From Sipunculus nudus (taxonomy: Eukaryota > Annelida > Sipuncula > Golfingiida > Sipunculidae): a stretch of DNA of 64,000 nt. The stretch is from contig CM049306.1 in the NCBI GenBank assembly GCA_026874595.1, forward strand, positions 79,200,142 to 79,264,141, in the 5' to 3' direction. Below, piece after piece: positions 28,001 to 40,000 of this stretch. Position 1 is the stretch's first letter, and the number at the start of each line of letters is the position of its first letter. Made by a program: the position numbers and the translations under genes. Under the pieces are notes generated by a model. It was not told the DNA's origin and searched no databases. It was given only the letters and a program-made list of their open reading frames with translations.

Positions 28001-31000
28001 CTCTTTGCTTGTGCCAGATCTCCAGTGACTTGAAGGGAGTGAAGATCGGGATTTTGACGGAGGGTTTTGATGAAACTGAGTCAGATGTTGAGGCTCTGGT
28101 GAGGGAGGCTGCACTGAAATTGAAGACAGCGGGTGCTGTCGTTGAGGAGGTTTCTGTTCCCATGCACAATGATGGTTAGTTCTGTAGTATAAGTAAGCTG
28201 AAACAAACATACGTATTTATTATTTAATTTTGCATTGTTCATTTACCTGCATATCTATGATATTTTCTGGCACACTAGCAATTAAAAAAACAGGCATAAG
28301 GCCAAAAAATAAAAAAGGTATGGTTCTCAGGCACTTTTTTTCAGAAATCAGTGCGGTTGGGCGGTATTTTATTTTTGACCTTTTTTGTATATTTCGATAA
28401 AAATGCAATAAGATCAGGGAAAAGCATGAAAATAACCTTTTTTTTTGCTAAACAGGTAAAATTACCACATAAATTGTATAATTTATCTTCTTGAGAGATA
28501 AAAATCAAAATAAAAATGTTTGATGCGGGGGATAAAAATTGACGCGGGCGGAGCCTGAGAACCATACCTATTATTTTTTTTGGCCTAACATTGTAGAATT
28601 TTACTATCTGTCATGCCAAAAAATAAAATTGCATGTATACATCATTTTTATTGGTCATTTAAAAATTGAAAAATTCACTTCCTTTAATCTACAGATTTTC
28701 ATACAGAGATATTTATATATAAATATGTGCCACTAACAAAGTCTATATACAATATATGACTTTACCATAGCAGACCAGTAAGTACTGGCTTTATTCATGC
28801 TAAACATGAAATTAGGTCCCTGATCTCCTATGTAGAGGCCACAGACCAAAAATATGAGTTTGTTGATCCCTCAGTGATTCTCACTAAAATAGTGACTATT
28901 ACATAACAAGGTGTAAATTTCTATTTTCTGTTTTGTTAATTTATTTGAAATTTAAAATAAAATACTCTGTCATATAAACAAGACAGAACTGCCCTGATTT
29001 GCAAACCCACCATTTTCCTGTTGGGTGAAGGTGTGTGTCATTTGCTATAATTAGGTTCTATTAAAAATGATCAGACAGGCCTATGTGTATTGAAATCTAA
29101 TGGCCCATGCAACCTTATATTTTCTCTCTTGATTTTTTTCATATTTTGATATCATTAGTGATGAAGTCAAGTCCACACCATCCAAGTGCAAGACTGAGTC
29201 CAGGCTACTCGAGTCCTAGACCTTGAGTTTTGAGTCCAAGTCCACATTCTTTGAGTCCAAGTCATTTGGTACATGAGTCCAAGTCTGAGTCCAATACAGT
29301 TCTCCTTATTAAAAGAAATTTAAAAAGGATATTTGAGACAATCATGCAAATGTTATATTAATTTATAAGTTAACTTGAATGTTTAATAACATTCAGCCCC
29401 AGAATCAGAGCTTAAGCTAGGTATGTATAGTCTTATTTTTGTACCGGTAATATTCTGTCAGTGGTTCATCCATGTGCAAACTTTATGTATTATATGCAGA
29501 TTTTTCATTTTCACAGGACTCAAGATGGACTCAGCCTGGTTTCTCAAGTCCTTACCTGTGAGTCTGAGTACAAATCCGAGTCCAGGACCCTCGAGTCCAA
29601 GTCCGGAATCTAGTCCTACATCACTTTATATAACTGTTTCATCTCATTGCTTCTGATTTAATATTTAACTACAATTCTGTTTTTTTTTCTGTGGTTTTCA
29701 GCAAGTGCAATCTGGGGCCCAGTTGTCATAGAAGGTGCATATGAGGCCATGATCAGTTGTGGAGGTAGGGTATATAACATATAATTAAACTACAAGTGAT
29801 AAGCACAAACCTCACTATTTTGAATTTTCCTGAAGTTAACCCCAACTCTCATGATCTTGAATAGCTGGACCTTGCTTGATGTAGTCGGGCCAATTGCGAT
29901 ATTTCTGTACATTTATGTCCCACCCGTAACACCAACATTTATTGTAATAGAAATCTTAATTATTTATCTTTTATGCATGTACATAAGCTGGTATACTTAT
30001 CTCAGAAATCTCCCAGCTCCCACTTTCCTCCATGGTTAGATAATGATAAATCAATATTACAAAGTCATCATAATCTGTTCCACCCGTAACACACACAGTG
30101 TTCCACCTTGCTGGTCCCAGGTTTTACTTGATGGGAACTTTTTTTCAACTTGCATGTACCTGAGGCAATGAGACCCCTGATAGGTAGAATAAGTTCAACC
30201 CAATAGTCTTACTATTAAATATGTTAAGATAAAAAGTGTTACGGGTGGGACATATTTGATAGAAATGTGGTTTTAATTAATATTAACATCAAATTTATAC
30301 ACTAATATGACAATAAAATAAGGTACAAACCTTAAATATGCCATGGACTATTGAAAATCAAGGCACAGTATATTTCTTTTTAAAATTTAAAATGAGTAAT
30401 TTGTCAAATTTGCCAAAAGAATGTCTGTGGAGGACCGTTACGGGTGGGACAAAGGCTGGTACCGGTAATGCTGTTTACTTTTACAACAGTTATGTTTTAA
30501 TATTCCTCTTTATTGATCAATTGTATGGTGAGAAAATGCTATAAAATAATCTGCACCATCATTCTGATAACTCTGATGAAAAGTTGCAGCAGTTAATTTT
30601 AAAAAAAATAACCCTGCATGGCTACTCTTTGAAATTATTGCTTAAGATATGCTTATTAGTACAGTCCATGAAGCACTGTAAAAGTACAGTAAATGTAAAA
30701 TACATGAGCTCATGTTTTCCTAACTTTTCAATTTTGTCAGTTTCTTTTTGAAATCCATACCATTATTGTTACCATTATTGACAAGACCTGCCTTTAATGT
30801 CACCTTTCAATATATATATGTCTTTATCAACTAATTTACTAAAACATCTGTCATTTTATGCAGTTTCCCTTTATTATTTGCTTATATTTTAAATGATTTA
30901 AATAATATATAATGTTGAAAACATAATAAAATGAAATTAAATCCAGATTGATCCAGGGAAAGAAAATTTTTGGCATTAAATATAAATAAATAACAATATG

Positions 31001-34000
31001 ATAAATTGCCTTCCTGAAAATCCTAATTATTAACCAAAGAAGGCCTAAAAAGTATATAAAAACATATTAAAAGTATAGTATTACCTTTAAAATGAGTTGA
31101 AGAAGATACCATCAAAGTTAACATGAAAGGGGTTGTTCAATCTTATTTAATCTGCAGCAAGCTATATTCTTTGCCTTGTACGGGTGGGACAATTTTACGG
31201 GTGGGACACGTTACGGGTGGGACAGAATGATGTATCTTTGATATGCTGTACAATAAATTCAAAGGACAGGCATACAGATTAGGCATGACAAAACAGTTCA
31301 GATTTGTGCTTTTCTGTATAAAGGTTTAAGGTTTATCTTGTCTCTAATTTTACACTGCTATTCCACTGTTACGGGTGGGACAGTTATGATTGACGATTCC
31401 AACCTTTTTGGATGAAACACTTGAATCTGATTTGTTAGAGTTACATGTACCCCAGACACATATAAATTATTAATCTCACTTCTATTCTGGTCAGTGTAAC
31501 ACAAAATGCAGTTCTTGGTTAATAATCATGACAACTGCAGCACTACCTGTTACGGGTGGAACAAAAAAAATATTTCATTTTGACCAAGACATCATAATAG
31601 GTACCAAAATCCAAGTTTTGGATTTCTGTATCCAAGTTACCTCTTCATGTAAACTTTCAACCCTACTACACTTTTTAAATTCATTCAGCAGCATGTATGC
31701 AGCTGATTATTAAGGTCTGCATGGTCATAAAACTTATGGGTTTAAATGTGGACATGTTACGGGTGGGACAAATTGGCCCATAATTTGCTGCAAGTGGATA
31801 GGAACATCTTTTCTGTCACACTAAAAAGTGATGGATGTTAATGTCTGCATCATCTGTGATATTCTTAATGAGTAACTGCCTGACAAACAGCCTTATTTTT
31901 CTTTCTTTAACCTCAAACACTGCCATGTACAGATTTAGCGCAATTGGCCCAGTTGAATTGTTACTGTTTTTGTTTAATCTTTATAAAATATGTAAATTTA
32001 ATTACATCAAGTAAATTTTTTTTTGTGTTCACTAAAATTGTAGTATTGGTCATGTTAAGATTATTAAGCTTTAAATGTTTCTTAGTGGACACATTTTGAA
32101 CCAGTGATGTAGTTGAGTCCACACTATTTATTTCCGAGTGCAAGTCTGAGTCCAGGCCACTCAAGTCCAAGACCGAGTCCTTCAGGTTTGAGTCCAAGTC
32201 CACCCGGTTCAAGTCTGAGTCAAATGGAACCCAAGTCCAATACAAATCTCTTTATTAAAAGAAATTGAAATGGGGAAATTTGAGATTATCACATGTTTCA
32301 ATGCTTCAGTTTATACAGATGTTTTTAGGTCAGAGGACTTTTAAGTCATCTGAGCTGTAGTTATGGTGTTATTGTCCATTGTCTGTCGTCCGTCCATTAG
32401 ACTGGTAGGTTTTGAAACCGTTTCACTTACAAATCCAAGATTCAGCATACTGTTAGATGTTCCCAAGATCTCCTAGCAAACTGGAAACTGGGTCACTGCA
32501 ACTTTGATCATTCAAGAAACTAAGGAAAACCTCAGTTTTCTTTTAAAACACTATAAACACACTTCAAGACTGTCTGATATCAAAACCACTCATCTGTTTT
32601 TAGCTCAGCTGACTGTAAGTCATCTGAGCTATAGTCGTGGTCCATTGTCCGTCGTCTGACCGTCTGTCCATCCGTCCGTCCGTCCGTAGATGTGGCACGT
32701 TTTGAAACTGAAGACCTAGGAATCCAAAATTCAGCATAATGTTAGATGTCCCCAAGATCTCCTACCAAGCCAAAAACTGGGTCTTTGCGACTTCGTTCCT
32801 TTGAGAACTTATTTTCACACTTCAGGACTGCCTAATTTCAAAACCACTCATCTCATATTTACCATAAATAATCCTCTATATAGTTCCTATGTACATGCGA
32901 GAAATTAGGTCTGTATTATATAATTTAAAAAAGTTATGGACCCAAACATAATGCATTTTGTAAATAATCAGGAAAGAAATTTGATCACTTAACACAAAAC
33001 TTGTTAAAGATAAGCACTTTTTTCCAGTAATATAACTTTTATTAATCAAAATTAAATTGTATACCCAAAATTAGATCAAAATATTTTAAATTTTTTAGCA
33101 AAAATAAAAAATTGGTACCTTATATTTTGCCCAAATTTGACCATGGCACATTTTTTTCCTGTAACTGCTGTGGATTTAATTTTCACAGCATATGTACATA
33201 AGGATTTAACCTTTTAAAATCTGAAATTTCAAAGGAATTGATTGAAAAGAGTAGCTTTTATTCAAGTTTTCATACACCATGTCAAGTGTTGTTTACATCT
33301 AGCCCACCAAGTAGTACAGCCTCCACTTGCATTATGTAACCCACCCCAGGCAGCTTGCCTTGGCTTAGCTTGGCCACTACTAGCAGGCTTCCCCTCTGCC
33401 CTGCACCCCCCCCCCCCCCCAGATGGTGCATTAACTAGATGAATGTTATAATTTTCTGTATTTTATTTTATTCTTGGCTATGCTACATTTTAGATTTTGT
33501 ATTGTACCACCAGGGTTACAATGATTAAAGTGCACATTTAATTGTGTCCACAAAGTGGTGTATTTCTATGAAAGCGTGGATGTTCATCAGATAAGTAATT
33601 CCTTACTTGAGAAGAGTAAGAACTTCACCATGTGTTAAATTGAGTATTAATTCCAGTAATAAATTATAGCTTAGATTGTAATTAGCATAATTATATTGTT
33701 TGTCCCTCATTCAACCAACAGTGTGTATACTTTATTTGAAAATGTTTTTATTTTACCAAATTTACTGAATCTTTTATTTTATTTGGTGAATAAGATTAAG
33801 CATGTACTGAAAACTCCCAATGTGCAAAACTCTTTAATAGTGATTCAAGGAATAATCTTGTAGATGCCATGTTGTGGCATTATTTTCTTTTAAATTCAGT
33901 TGAAACATTTGTGATTTAAAAATAATAAAAATATATGTGTATGCATAATATGACCCAATATGAGCTACACTCTGGATATATAATAATTGCAACTTAGAAT

Positions 34001-37000
34001 TCTAATATTTTAACTTATATTCTCAGTGTTTTTTAATACAAATTTATAAAACTTGTAAATAAAAAAATAAATCAGATAGAAACTATTTTAATGGAAAAAG
34101 TGGATATGCTTAAATAATAGGCTTATATATAAACTTAAATGCTTTATTCCCTTGAAAGTTAAATAAAGGTATTAGTCCATTCTGTCCATTTGCCTGTCTA
34201 TCTGTAAATTTTTCATATGCATCACAGTATCTCAAAACTTATACTGTTTTTCTTCATGACAGTCTTGTAAGAGTATTAGTTTGCAATCATATATTTTGAA
34301 CTTTACTATAACCAAGTAGGAGGGCCCCTTTCTTCTAAGCTTCTAATATGCTTATATAAATGACAAACATTACAATAGAATATTTTGCATATTTTGCAAT
34401 TGCAAAAATTTCAAACTTCAGCTGAGCACCGTGACCCATGGGTCCCTTGTTCTTCATATTTACAATAAATATTCACTTATAAAGTTCCTATGGAAATTAG
34501 TTCTGTATTACATAAATTATAAAACTGATAGATCCAAACATAATGCACTTTGTAACAAATCAGGAAAGATATTTACTCACTAAACATAATTGTTGAAGCC
34601 AGAGACTTTTTTCAGGGATATAACTTATTGTATCCGCCAAAAGGAAGTTTTGCGGATACTGTGTTTTTGACCGTGTTCAGTGGCCGCCGCTGCCGCCACC
34701 ACGTTCGTTTCGGGAGAACTCCTCTGAGACTACTGGACGGATTTTTCCGAAACTCACAAAAATTATCGGGTCACATGTGAACTGGTGCCTAACCAATTGG
34801 CCTTGACCTCTGACCTATCCTTTGCCCAGCGTCCATTTGTGTGTCTGTTTCCATACATAAACCAACATATCTCGGGAACTGTTTGACCGATCAGGAAAAA
34901 AAAGTTGTACAAATGTAGCCCTTGGATAGCTTTATAACATACACAAAAAATGGTGGCACCACCTGCAGCCATTTTTGCACAGTATCCATCTGTTCATCTG
35001 CCTTGGGTTAAAATCACTCATATCTCTGCAGTGGTTTGACTAATTCACCTGATATTTGGCATGTGTATACATCCTAGATAGCTTTCTTGATTTTATGACA
35101 GGTGGCGCCACCTACATTCACATTCACACTGCAGACATCCAAGCTCTATCTTGGGAACTGTTTGACCAATAAGGAAAAAATTTTTACACAAATGTAGCCC
35201 TTGGATAGCTTTATAACATACACAAAAATGGTGGTGCCACCTACACTTATTCTAGTTTAATAAGGACTCAATTGTATACTCAAAATTAGATCTGAATATA
35301 ATATTTAATATAAAATCAGTACCTCAAATTAATACCATTTTTGACAAAGGCACGTTTTATTCCTGAATTTGCATTTGATTTTATTTTCACAGCAGGTACA
35401 CATAAGGATTTAATCTGTTAAAGTCTGTAATTTGAAAATAAAAGCTAAAATATAAGGCTATTTTTTTTTTTTTTTTATAGAGGCTCTTTTGTATTCGTTT
35501 GCATTGTCAAGCTCCAGGCTGCCCACTTCTGGTCACTATAGCCCTGCCTGGATAACCTTATTTGTGATGCAACCCTGGGAACTCCTGTACTCACAGGTGT
35601 ATAGTTATTATGTCACCTCCCCCTCCCCTTGCCCCTCCCCACCCCCTGCCCACCAAGTGTACTAAATTAATTGTGATTGTTTGAACTGTATTTCTTTAAC
35701 TATAAAGCTGTTTTCACTCAATGTCCAAAACGTTTCTTGAAATAGTAATTCAAGGAGTAATCAAAAAGATGTCATGTTGTGGTAATGTAGCATTTTTAAA
35801 GAAATTAATTTCCTTTTAAATAATTTTATCGAATTAAAATATCATTAAACCCATCAGCAGGCATAATTTGACGAAGGTGCAATTTATAATTTTAAATTCT
35901 GAATCAAGTGTTGTTTACAGATTTTAATTGAAAAAAAATTGATATTATGAGAAAAAATCTAATGCAAACATTTGTTCATTATTTTCCTGCATCAATGGAA
36001 TGAGAATTAAACTGATTTGCTTTGTTTTTCCATCTGTCTGTCTGTTTTAAGATATTTAATAATAAGGAGTAAACTTTTTTTTTCCTGGTAGCACTGTTGA
36101 ATTAAATTTTATATACTATATGTATATGCAAGGGTGTTGTAACCCCATCATCCCCCCCCCCCACCCACCATTGAGTCCTTACACCTGAGATTTCGTGCAA
36201 CTGCATAAAATTTATTAGATAAAGAAAATATTTACAGAGGTGTTGTAACTCCCATTATTATCCCTCCCCCCCCCCTCCAACCCACCACCCATCAAGTCCT
36301 GCCAACTTAGGAATATCACCATATGATGTTTTTTTTTAAGTTTTTACCTTTAAGGTCAACTTCATCTGAGCACAGTGACCTACTGGTCCTTTGTTGTAAT
36401 ATTCTGTTAATAGTTCGCATATTTACATAGGTCCTCATACTATTTGAAAGAGCTTTTCTTTTTCTACTGGACTTGAGATGGAGACTAAGCTGTGTAATGT
36501 GTTGACAGGTTCTCCAATGGGACTGAAGGGATTTCAACCGACTAGTCTCGTTGATGCTGTGTCCAGAGGAATGAAGGCCAGACCGAATCTTCTACCGAAT
36601 ACTGTCAAGTATGCAGGCTTTGTCGGATCATACATGAAGGTATGAATTTATGATAACCATGAATTTATGAACCATTAAATATACTATTGTGTGACATAGT
36701 TTGCCTCTTATATATATTCAGACATCACTCTTACAGTTGCTATCAGGTGATCTATTTCTAAGTGACATACAGGTTAATGTTCATCGTTTATTGTCCCCCG
36801 CTTCCTGGGTAGGAAGAATGGACATCATTATGGGTTAGTCTGTTTGTCTGTCTGTCTGTCTGTTTGTTAGGTTTTTCGTTTCTTTGTGATTACTCTCCTA
36901 AATTTAATCTTATTTCATTCAAATTTTGGTTAGTGATTGCTTTCATGCTCACCTTGGTTGGGATTGGTTTTGGAGTGTGTGTCTCATAAGATAATAATAC

Positions 37001-40000
37001 AATAATATATCATTATTTATATAATGAATCAGCACATTTAGTTTCACTAATCACCAACAGGTGTCACTAGCAGTGGACATAAAATACTTGAATTATTTTA
37101 CAGTAACTGCAAGGTGCTGCCATCTTTTGAGGGTGGTTAAAACTATTAATACTTACCAAAGACTTTAAAATCATCCTTGACTTGAAGGCAAAGTGGAGGA
37201 CATAAAATTCTTGAATTTGCTTGTTTATATAAATTTGTTTTCATTATTGATACAATCATCTTTCACTCTTTAACTTTTAATATTCATTGATTTAGGCCAT
37301 ACTTTGTATCCAACAGAGCTATTAAAACTTTTGCAAAATCCAAACTAAATTAAAGATGATCTTAGTGGATTGAACCAGGACAGCTAATCTTTTGTTCATG
37401 GAACATAATGTCATAACTTTACAGTCACCTTGATGTTCTGGTAGTTGATGATAATTCCTTTGAAAGATCATGTTTGATTTAAAGCCAGCCATTCACAAAC
37501 CTTGACTACAGAATTTATTTGATTTATTGCATTCTATTTGAACATATAAATGAAGTCCAGTTAATTTATGTTAAAAAAGATATTATAATGCAGATGGGGT
37601 GAATGAGCTTGTTTATCTACAAGCCAAAACAACAATGTTGGCAAATGGAAAACCATCTTGTAACTTAAAGTGGTTGGTTGTATGTAAGAAACATTTAACA
37701 TGCAAAACTCTGGTTCATGTGACTTGTCAGTGTTGAATGGGTTTGAATTATTTTGGCATGCCCCCAACATGTTACAAACATGGGGATATAAACAAAACAA
37801 ACAGCCTGTGTGCAGGGTGGGGGGGGGGGGGGTTGGTGCTTTCTGTTTTATTTTTATAAAAGGTTAAAGGGATTATTTGTAGTTAATAGATGTCAAATAT
37901 CAGAGTAGGACCCTTTAATTTTCCTACTTTATCTCTTTGCAGGAGAATTACAACTATCGCTTCTACATGAAGTCAGCTAACCTGATGCGGACTCTCAGAA
38001 AGGCTTATGATTCTGTGCTGGATGACTATGATGTCTTAGTTATGCCCACTATAAGATTCAAACCACCAAAACTGCCTGGAGCTGATGCGTCTGTCATGGG
38101 TATGTCTGTTATATTCTCTGTTCCACCAGCCTTAGTCAGCTTGATATTTGAGTTGATTTTCTTAAAAATTTATATTTTTCAATAAATAAATAGAAGATGT
38201 ATATGGAAGTGATAGCCAAAGAGGGCAAGCAGAAATTTTAAAATAAATCTTTGGTTCATGTCTCGGACTTTCTGGAATCTCTTCAGTGATTTGACAGATC
38301 AGATGGGTCCCTGTATGAGAAGCCATCTTTGTTTTAGCTGGTAATTTTTAGCTCAGCTGACTGTGAGTCATCTGAGCTATAGGGATCACCCTTTGTCCCG
38401 CCGTCTGGCGGTCTGACCACATCCGTTAACAGGGCACAAATCGTAACCGTTGGACCTAGAAACTTTTAAATGTACATCCAGGGAGGTCCTGGGCAAATCT
38501 CCTTGGAAACCTGAAATGAGGTCATGGTGACCTATATTTTTTTACTTACAGGCTGAAAACATGAATTTTAGCACCAAGACAGTCAGACAGGGCACAAATT
38601 TTATCCATTAGGCCTAGAAACCTCTTACCTGACATTTTAAGATATCCTAGGCAAATGTCCTTTGAAACCTGAAACTAGGTCACTGTGACCTATATTCTGC
38701 GAACTATAGGGAAAAGATGTCATATCAGCACCCTGAATGTCAGATGGGGACAAATCATATCTGTGGAGCCTAGAATCTTCTAACACAATATCCTAGGAGT
38801 TTCTAGGCAAATCTCCTTGGAAACCTGAAGTTAGGTCATGGTGACCTATATTTTGTGACCTATGGGCCGAAAACATGTAATCAGTAGGGCACCAATAGTA
38901 TCCATTAAGCCTAGAATCCTCCAATGTGACATTTAGGGAGATCCTAGGTAAATGTCCTTGGAAACCTGAAATTAGGTCACTGTGACCTATATTCTGTGAC
39001 CTATAGGAAAAAGATGTCATATGAAAACCCTGAATGTCAGATGGTGACAAATCATATAAAATAAGGGGAGGTCCTAGTCAAATGTCCTTGGAAACCTGAA
39101 ATTAGATCATGGTGACCTATATTGTGTGACCTATGGGCTGAAAAAATAGTTTTGAGCACCCAGACAGACTAGGCACAAATTGTATCCATTAGCCCTAGAA
39201 TCATCTAACATGACATTCAGGGAAATCCTTGGCAATTCTCCTTGAAAACCTGAAATTGGATCATGGTGACCTATATTCTGCCAGTTATGGACCAGAAACA
39301 TGATTTTTAGCACCAAGACAGACGGGGTACAAATTGTATCCATTTTCCTTTGAACCCTTTATTGTGAAATCCATGGGGGGGGGTTCCTGGGCAGGTCTCC
39401 TATGAATCCTGATTTTTTTATTTTCTGTCCATTTTTTCAACACTTTAACTTTAGCCATATGCTATTCTCACAGACAATATATAACATTAATAAAAAATGA
39501 GCACCCAGTCAAAATTAGCTGAGCATCATGGCCCATTGGCCACTTGTTTTGGGAGTGTTAACATGACATCAGCAGCTTTCAGCTTTTGCTATTTGTGCAT
39601 GTTACCAGTGACCTTGACTGCCGTAAGAGGGGCTGATGTTGTAAAATGTTGGTTGATTTCTCATATGTTTTAATAATTCTTTTCTGAAATAATTACTGAA
39701 GTAGGTTTTGAAAATTATACCCATTAATCTTCTACTCTCCATTTTTATTTTGTCCCTTGAAATGTGAGTAATAATTTTCCATATCAAAAACAGGTGGACA
39801 CAAGGTGATGGAATGAGCGTTACATTACACGTCTTTTCTTCTGGATTCAGAAAAGCTGTACTAAATTTTGTATGTACCTGTGAGCAAACCTCCTAAGTTA
39901 AATTTCTGAAATACTTGTTAACAGATTATCTAAACAGACTGTGTCTGAGTTTAATATGTGCATAATAAAACACATGTGTATAATCACATATAATTATAGA

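Noticed and set aside
27988-28017. Earlier acceptor (ATTCACAG, 27998) for amidase exon 8
   Set aside because: In the phase set by exon 7 it gives a stop codon after nine codons; the acceptor at 28017 continues the family sequence.
38793-39343. Two - strand frames with repeated [16 protein letters not shown]-like peptides
   Set aside because: The peptide repetition reflects the ~145-bp DNA tandem units, and the frame breaks between units.
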